Positions 5,498 through 9,409 of a stretch of 9,409 bases of DNA are shown in pieces. Source of the stretch: Pyrinomonadaceae bacterium (GTDB lineage: Bacteria > Acidobacteriota > Blastocatellia > Pyrinomonadales > Pyrinomonadaceae); contig JAICQI010000182.1 in NCBI GenBank assembly GCA_025937955.1, positions 1 through 9,409 on the forward strand. Reading direction: 5' to 3'. The translations under genes were made by a program, and so were the position numbers. The number at the start of each line of letters is the position of its first letter. Within the stretch, counting starts at the first letter, position 1. The notes below the pieces were generated by a model. That model was not told where the DNA came from. It did no database searches and was given only the letters and a program-made list of their open reading frames with translations.

Positions 5498-6850
5498 ATG
5501 AAAGATTTAGTTACCCTTTCGCTCGAGGAGCTGGCCTGGTTAATCCGGGAGCGGAAGGTTTCGCCGGTTGAGATTGCGCAGGCGCACCTGGATCGAATCG
5601 CCGAGCTGAATCCAGCGCTGAATGCGATCGTGACGCTGGCGCCGGACGTTTTGGAGCGTGCCCGCGAGGCGGAAGCTGCGGTTATGCGCGGCGATCAGCT
5701 TGGGTCTCTGCACGGTGTGCCGGTCACGATCAAAGACACGATCGAAACCGCAGATCTTCGCACTACCAGCGGATCGGTGATACGACAGGATTATGTTCCG
5801 GTAACTGATGCCCCGGCGGTGGCGCGACTGAAAGCTGCCGGCGCGATCGTGCTCGGAAAGACCAACGCCGCGGAAATGGCGATGGACTATACGGCTGACA
5901 ATCCCGTGTTCGGTCGTACCAATCATCACTTGAATGCGGAGCTGACACCAGGCGGCTCAAGCGGTGGTGAGGCGGTTGCTATTGCAACGTGCATGTCGCC
6001 AGGCGGGATCGGAAGCGACCTTGCCGGATCCGTGCGAATTCCTGCGCATTTCTGTGGAATCTGTGGCTTGAAACCTACGACCGGGCGCGTACCTGGTGAA
6101 CTACAGTTTCCACCGAGCACTGGTCCATACTCACTCGGCGCCGTAATTGGTCCAATGGCGCGCACAGTGCGCGACTTGCGTCTGCTGCTCAACGCGCTCT
6201 GCGAATATCCCTTCGGCAGACACCGGAAAGGCCTGCTTGGTTGCGAAGCAGCGTGGTACACAGATGACGGAGTCGCGCCTGTTACTGAGGAAACTGCTCG
6301 TGCAGTTGCCGCGGCGGCGCAGGCGTTGAGCGATGCCGGTGTTTTAGTTGAGCAACGGCGCCCGCCACACGTCGAGCGGGGCAACGAGCTGTGGTTGAAA
6401 TTGTTCTCACGAGCATCTGTGGTTCAGCTCAGAAAAGTCTACAAAGGCCGTGAGACGGAGGGTGGTTCATTCGTAAACTGGCGCCTCGCGACTGCGGACC
6501 AGACGCCTGCACCTACACTCGACGAATACATCGCTGGGTGGATGGAGCGCGATCGTCTTCGTGAAGAGTTACTTCAGTGGATGGACTCGACTCCGATTAT
6601 CATTACGCCAGTCGGCGCAACCCCAGCCTATCCCCACGACACACTGAAAGTCACCGTGCGCGACACGACCGTGGGAACATTTCGAGCGTTCAGCTACGCG
6701 CAAACCTTCAACGTCTTCGACCTGCCCGTCGTGACTGTACCTGCAGGCAAATCGAACGAAGGCCTGCCGATTGGCGTTCAGATTGTAGGAATGCCATGTG
6801 CCGAGGAAATGGTCCTGGAAGCAGCAGAGATCATCGAGGATGCTTTATAA
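5498..6850 (+). CDS. Amidase-signature family amidohydrolase
   Basis: This enzyme hydrolyses a C-N amide bond; the substrate cannot be read from the sequence. It has 450 residues, slightly shorter than GatA (about 485). The amidase-signature Ser-cisSer-Lys triad is intact: Lys79 in VTIKDT, cis-Ser154 in GGSSGGEA and nucleophile Ser178 in GSDLAGSVR. The loop before the nucleophile reads DLAGS where GatA has DTGGS, and IPAHFCGICGLKPT follows where GatA has QPA. This favours a general amidase over the Glu-tRNA amidotransferase subunit. No gatB or gatC is adjacent. The C-terminus has the usual LPIGVQIVG block. The only good start is the ATG at 5498, and it lacks a visible Shine-Dalgarno sequence. 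It is followed after 29 bases by the SPFH gene on the same strand, probably in one transcript. Confidence 0.88.
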   Translation: MKDLVTLSLEELAWLIRERKVSPVEIAQAHLDRIAELNPALNAIVTLAPDVLERAREAEAAVMRGDQLGSLHGVPVTIKDTIETADLRTTSGSVIRQDYVPVTDAPAVARLKAAGAIVLGKTNAAEMAMDYTADNPVFGRTNHHLNAELTPGGSSGGEAVAIATCMSPGGIGSDLAGSVRIPAHFCGICGLKPTTGRVPGELQFPPSTGPYSLGAVIGPMARTVRDLRLLLNALCEYPFGRHRKGLLGCEAAWYTDDGVAPVTEETARAVAAAAQALSDAGVLVEQRRPPHVERGNELWLKLFSRASVVQLRKVYKGRETEGGSFVNWRLATADQTPAPTLDEYIAGWMERDRLREELLQWMDSTPIIITPVGATPAYPHDTLKVTVRDTTVGTFRAFSYAQTFNVFDLPVVTVPAGKSNEGLPIGVQIVGMPCAEEMVLEAAEIIEDAL

Positions 6851-6865
6851 TCTGCGTAATCTGTG
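6848..6865. repeat. Tandem TAATCTGYG repeat on the amidase stop codon
   Basis: TAATCTGCG (6848-6856) and TAATCTGTG (6857-6865) are adjacent 9-base copies differing at one base. The first TAA is the amidase stop. The unit matches AATCCGCG seen, in the opposite orientation, at 2100-2138 and 7900-7930, so I place it in the same family. It ends at the ribosome binding site of the next gene. Confidence 0.5.
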
Positions 6866-6879
6866 AAAGGGAGTCCATT

Positions 6880-7899
6880 ATGGAACCAGTCACTTCACTT
6901 CTTGGCTTTCTCTTCTTCGGCTTTATCGCCATCGTGCTGCTGGTAATTGCGGCCAAGACGATCCGAATCGTGCCACAGGCTAGTGTCATGCTGATTGAAC
7001 GCCTGGGGAGGTTCGACAAGGTCGCCAGCAGCGGGCTCAATATCCTGGTGCCGTTTCTAGATAAGCCGCGCGCGGTTTTCTGGACCAACACGCGGCCGGC
7101 CCTGACCTCGATCGACTTGCGCGAGCAGTACATCGATCTGCCGCCGCAACCGGTGATCACGCGCGACAACGTGACGATTCATGTCGATTCAGTGGTCTAC
7201 TGGCAGATCACCGACCCTGTCAAAGCGGTTTACGAAATCAACGACCTGGTTGGCGGTATCGTGCAGTTGACTATTACCGGCATGCGCGCCGTGATGGGCG
7301 AGATGGACCTGGACCACACGCTGTCGCAACGCGATCAGATCAACGCGAAGCTGCGCGTGATTCTCGATGAAGCGACCGACAAGTGGGGCGTGAAAGTGAC
7401 GCGCGTTGACGTGAAGAACATCAATCCGCCAGAAGACGTTCGCATCACTATGGAGAAGCAGATGACCGCCGAGCGCAACCGGCGCGCCCTCGTGCTACAG
7501 GCCGAAGGCGATCGCCAGGCGGCGATCACGCGCGCGGAAGGCGAGAAGCAAGCTGCGGTGACGCGTGCTGAAGGTGAAAAGCAGTCGGCGATACTCGCGG
7601 CTGAAGGTGCGGCGCAGGCGCGTTTGCGCAATGCCGAGGCTGAGTCAGAGGCTTTGAATAGAATTGCACAGGCAGTGCCCGGAGGCGATCCAGCGCAATA
7701 CTTGATCACTGTGCGCTACATCGAGAGTTTGCGCGACATGACACGAACCAACAATTCGAAGGTGATATTCATGCCGGTTGAAACGTCGGCGATGCTTTCG
7801 AGTGTGGGTGCGATTAAGGAGATCTTGTCGCAGACGGGCGACAAGGATGATACCCAGCCGCCACTGCCGCCGGCGCGCCCAAGGGAGCTGCCGAGGTAG
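6880..7899 (+). CDS. SPFH/band 7 (stomatin, QmcA-like) membrane protein
   Basis: Bacterial stomatin-like proteins form membrane-associated oligomeric scaffolds linked to lipid microdomains and protease control. This one has 339 residues from ATG 6880, with AAAGGGAG at 6866-6873 and 6-base spacing. An open frame runs back to 6577, but that part lies inside the amidase gene. One N-terminal transmembrane helix (about 5-25) is followed by the SPFH domain (about 27-185), including the RLGRFDKV and GLNILVPFLDK blocks. A charged, Ala/Glu-rich helix (about 190-262) contains near-repeats ITRAEGEKQAA, VTRAEGEKQSA and ILAAEGAAQA. The conserved SKVIFMPVE segment is at about 293-301. A proline-rich tail (QPPLPPARPRELPR) ends the protein. 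No nfeD partner gene lies beside it, although many homologues have one. Its stop is 9 bases from that of the convergent thpR. Confidence 0.93.
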   Translation: MEPVTSLLGFLFFGFIAIVLLVIAAKTIRIVPQASVMLIERLGRFDKVASSGLNILVPFLDKPRAVFWTNTRPALTSIDLREQYIDLPPQPVITRDNVTIHVDSVVYWQITDPVKAVYEINDLVGGIVQLTITGMRAVMGEMDLDHTLSQRDQINAKLRVILDEATDKWGVKVTRVDVKNINPPEDVRITMEKQMTAERNRRALVLQAEGDRQAAITRAEGEKQAAVTRAEGEKQSAILAAEGAAQARLRNAEAESEALNRIAQAVPGGDPAQYLITVRYIESLRDMTRTNNSKVIFMPVETSAMLSSVGAIKEILSQTGDKDDTQPPLPPARPRELPR

Positions 7900-7930
7900 G
7901 CCGCGGATTTACGCGGATTGTTTACGGATT
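7900..7930. repeat. AATCYGCG-family repeat spanning the ends of two convergent genes
   Basis: It begins one base after the SPFH stop with CCGCGGATTTACGCGGATTG, followed by TTTACGGATT. It strongly resembles 2100-2120, which likewise follows a plus-strand stop. Its right part (7909-7930) is translated on the minus strand as the last seven codons and stop of thpR. It contains two direct copies of CGCGGATT (7903-7910 and 7912-7919) and a shorter ACGGATT (7924-7930). Confidence 0.6.
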
Positions 7931-8490
7931 GGGTGTTTGGATATTGCAGTGTACTTTGAGCCTTTGGGGCTGAGCTCGCTGCGGAACACGACCAATTCAT
8001 TAAGTGCTATGTTTGTGGTGGGGAACTGCATTTGAAGGTGAGCGTCCGCGAGACGTCTGGCGCCTTCGGGTCTTCTGATGCGAGCGATCGTGAGGTGTGG
8101 ATGATAAGCGCGATCTTCTTTTGGAAAACCCTCTGCGGCGCATTCATTCTCCAGCCGCTCCTGCAAAGCCGATAACTTCCCCGAAGGATCACTCACTCCG
8201 ATCCAAAGCACTTGCGCGCGACTCGGTTTCGGGAAGACACCGGTGTTCCCCACGCCAATCGGAAACGACGAAAACTCTGCCACCGCGCGTGACGCAGCCT
8301 CCGAAATTGCGGGAATCCGATCGAGCGCGACGTTCCCGAAGAACTTCAACGTGAGATGAATATTCTCCACGCGGCTCCAACTCGCCGCCACATCCGGAAC
8401 CGCCTTTCGCAACTTCAGGATGTGTTCCTCCAGTTGCTTCCGCACTTCCGCCGGAAGCTCAACCGCGCAGAACAGACGCCAGGAACTCAT
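7909..8490 (-). CDS. thpR: RNA 2',3'-cyclic phosphodiesterase (2H family, ThpR/LigT)
   Basis: ThpR opens 2',3'-cyclic phosphates at RNA ends; its family was first described as 2'-5' RNA ligase. The protein has 193 residues from ATG 8488-8490, with both catalytic 2H motifs: HLTL at 45-48 and HLTI at 132-135. The opening WRLFCAVELP and the FGNV block are typical. The frame is open upstream to 8580, but those 30 codons overlap the acylase and do not resemble the family. The acylase stop and this start overlap as ATGA (8487-8490). No Shine-Dalgarno sequence is visible, so translation probably depends on coupling. The family fold should end near SKYTAI (178-182). The last residues, PIRKQSA, are encoded by the repeat at 7900-7930 and look like a later addition. 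Confidence 0.93.
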   Translation of the reverse strand: MSSWRLFCAVELPAEVRKQLEEHILKLRKAVPDVAASWSRVENIHLTLKFFGNVALDRIPAISEAASRAVAEFSSFPIGVGNTGVFPKPSRAQVLWIGVSDPSGKLSALQERLENECAAEGFPKEDRAYHPHLTIARIRRPEGARRLADAHLQMQFPTTNIALNELVVFRSELSPKGSKYTAISKHPIRKQSA

Positions 8491-9409
8491 TTCAACGGCT
8501 CTAACACGAGTGTCTGCTTTGTCGCTTTTGCAACTGCCGCTGGCGTGAACGGAAACTCGCGTGGCGTGACGGCGCGCCAATCAGCAAGCTGATCGCTCCA
8601 GTGCGGACTCTTCGGCAATCCCGACTGGCCGAGCGCGATTCCTTGTTGCGTCTTGTCCCAATCGCTTAGGTCCGCAATAAAACGCATCGAAACAGCTGAT
8701 CCGACATTCACCGTCGCGCCGATGGAACCGCCGGTGCCGTTTTGTGGAAACGGCGGAATCGTAAACTGCGCGCCGATTAGTGGAGCCGAGCCGAGCGCAT
8801 GCGGAAAACGCGCTTTAGCCGCCTCACCCCACATCCACTTCGTCTCGTCCGCACCCAGAGACTTGGTTATATTGCTGATGGCCTCGTCATAAGAAGCCTT
8901 CAGCAGATCCGCATAGCTCGGATACTCTTTCGGCAGCCACGCGGCCGGCTGATCTTGAAGGACGCGGTCGAGCGTCGTGTCGAAGTTGCTCCATTGATAG
9001 TTGCGCACAAGGTCGGGACCAAGCGCCGCGGTCAGAATCTTTGAACGAAAAGCCAGTCGCATCTGCGAAGCAACCAGTGCAACCGTGGATTCGGCGTTGA
9101 CTCTTCCGTCCCACTTTTCGAACGCGTCGAGTGTTGCGCGCAGCTTCTCATCCGCCGGAGTCAACTTCGGACGCAACAACTTGACTGCTTCGCGCGTGAA
9201 CGTCACCCCCGCGATCGAGTAAACATCGCCATGAATGCGCCGGAAATCTTCCCTTGACAGTTTCGGTTTCTCGTTTAGCAAATCCATGAGCCGCCGCGCG
9301 CGATATGGCTGTGCCCACGAGTGCGTCAGAAAGTATGGATAGTCAGTGCCGACGATTCGCTGGTTGGCGGTGACGATGATTCCTGACGGCGGATCGTAGA
9401 GAGTCGGTA
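8487..9409 (-). CDS. Penicillin acylase-family protein, C-terminal part (5' end outside window)
   Basis: The frame is open from the stop at 8487-8489 to the window edge, giving at least 306 residues; the ATG at 9285-9287 is internal. The upstream part reads YDPPSGIIVTANQRIVGTDY, then PYFLTHSWAQPYRARRL. This is the characteristic beta-subunit segment of penicillin amidases, which are N-terminal nucleophile hydrolases. The C-terminal block with GSAVSMRFIADLSDWD, GQSGLPKSPHWSDQLADW and the final PFTPAAVAKATKQTLVLEP also fits. Such enzymes are usually exported, self-cleaved precursors that hydrolyse amide bonds of beta-lactams, acyl-homoserine lactones or other acyl amides. The signal peptide, alpha subunit and catalytic Ser of the beta N-terminus lie outside the window, so activity and substrate cannot be judged. 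Its stop overlaps the thpR start (ATGA), so thpR is downstream in the same transcript. Confidence 0.92.
   Translation of the reverse strand, partial: PTLYDPPSGIIVTANQRIVGTDYPYFLTHSWAQPYRARRLMDLLNEKPKLSREDFRRIHGDVYSIAGVTFTREAVKLLRPKLTPADEKLRATLDAFEKWDGRVNAESTVALVASQMRLAFRSKILTAALGPDLVRNYQWSNFDTTLDRVLQDQPAAWLPKEYPSYADLLKASYDEAISNITKSLGADETKWMWGEAAKARFPHALGSAPLIGAQFTIPPFPQNGTGGSIGATVNVGSAVSMRFIADLSDWDKTQQGIALGQSGLPKSPHWSDQLADWRAVTPREFPFTPAAVAKATKQTLVLEPLK

Noticed and set aside
5926..6384. Long open frame on the minus strand (152 codons)
   Set aside because: It is antisense to the amidase with all catalytic motifs on the plus strand. The minus-strand translation is Pro/Ser/Arg-rich without any motif.
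5498..6850. Naming the amidase gatA
   Set aside because: The triad alone is shared by the whole amidase-signature family. The nucleophile loop and the following IPA differ from GatA, and gatB and gatC are absent.
6577..6879. N-terminal extension of the SPFH protein by 101 residues
   Set aside because: It is an alternative frame of the amidase gene with low-complexity Arg/Ser/His content. ATG 6880 has a good ribosome binding site and begins the membrane helix.
7546..7640. Possible DNA tandem repeat or CRISPR-like array within the SPFH gene
   Set aside because: The periodicity is at protein level (AEGEKQ units) with diverged codons, and it is a normal part of the stomatin helix; no spacer-like pattern.
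7335..7709. Minus-strand open frame of 124 codons inside the SPFH gene
   Set aside because: It mirrors the repetitive Ala/Glu codons of the plus-strand helix. The Ser/Ala/Arg-rich product has no domain or ribosome binding site.
8491..8580. N-terminal extension of ThpR by 30 residues
   Set aside because: It overlaps the acylase coding sequence and lacks family similarity; WRLFCAVELP is the typical start of the family.

Overview
The window is about 9.4 kb of gene-dense bacterial chromosome at roughly 55% G+C. It carries mainly housekeeping metabolism. Two traits suggest a menaquinone-using, non-proteobacterial lineage: a Bacillus-type three-subunit succinate dehydrogenase (SdhC-SdhA-SdhB, one five-helix cytochrome b subunit, no SdhD) and an LDH-like malate dehydrogenase. 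The overall protein character, including a short stand-alone Smr protein beginning MSDIDLDNPFPEP, resembles Acidobacteriota such as Blastocatellia. That assignment is a judgement from family resemblance, not a computed result.

Layout from left to right. Bases 1-68 hold a strong GC-rich hairpin of dispersed-repeat type, cut by the window edge. A 63-residue single-helix membrane protein (+, GTG start, good ribosome binding site) follows. It converges, with a 1-base gap, on an uncharacterised four-helix membrane protein (-), which lies behind a Smr-domain gene (-). Malate dehydrogenase (+) diverges from smr behind a sigma70-like promoter. It converges on sdhCAB (-), so two consecutive TCA-cycle enzymes lie side by side but on opposite strands.

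The 122-base divergent region between sdhC and the next gene contains a promoter for sdhCAB with a perfect TATAAT, a perfect DnaA-box sequence inside its spacer, and a short direct repeat. To the right, an amidase-signature enzyme and an SPFH/stomatin-like membrane protein (both +) probably form one transcription unit. They converge on a second minus-strand unit: a penicillin-acylase-family protein (5' part outside the window) coupled through an ATGA overlap to thpR (RNA 2',3'-cyclic phosphodiesterase).

Succinate dehydrogenase (succinate to fumarate, electrons to quinone) and malate dehydrogenase (malate to oxaloacetate) act around fumarase in the TCA cycle. The other genes have no evident shared pathway. 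No defence system, CRISPR array, tRNA, rRNA, transposase or phage gene is visible. The least ordinary signals are short repeats related to AATCYGCG that sit on stop codons at three gene ends. One of them supplies the last seven codons and stop of thpR. There is also the left-edge hairpin and the DnaA box in the sdh promoter. I do not see a convincing new multi-gene system.
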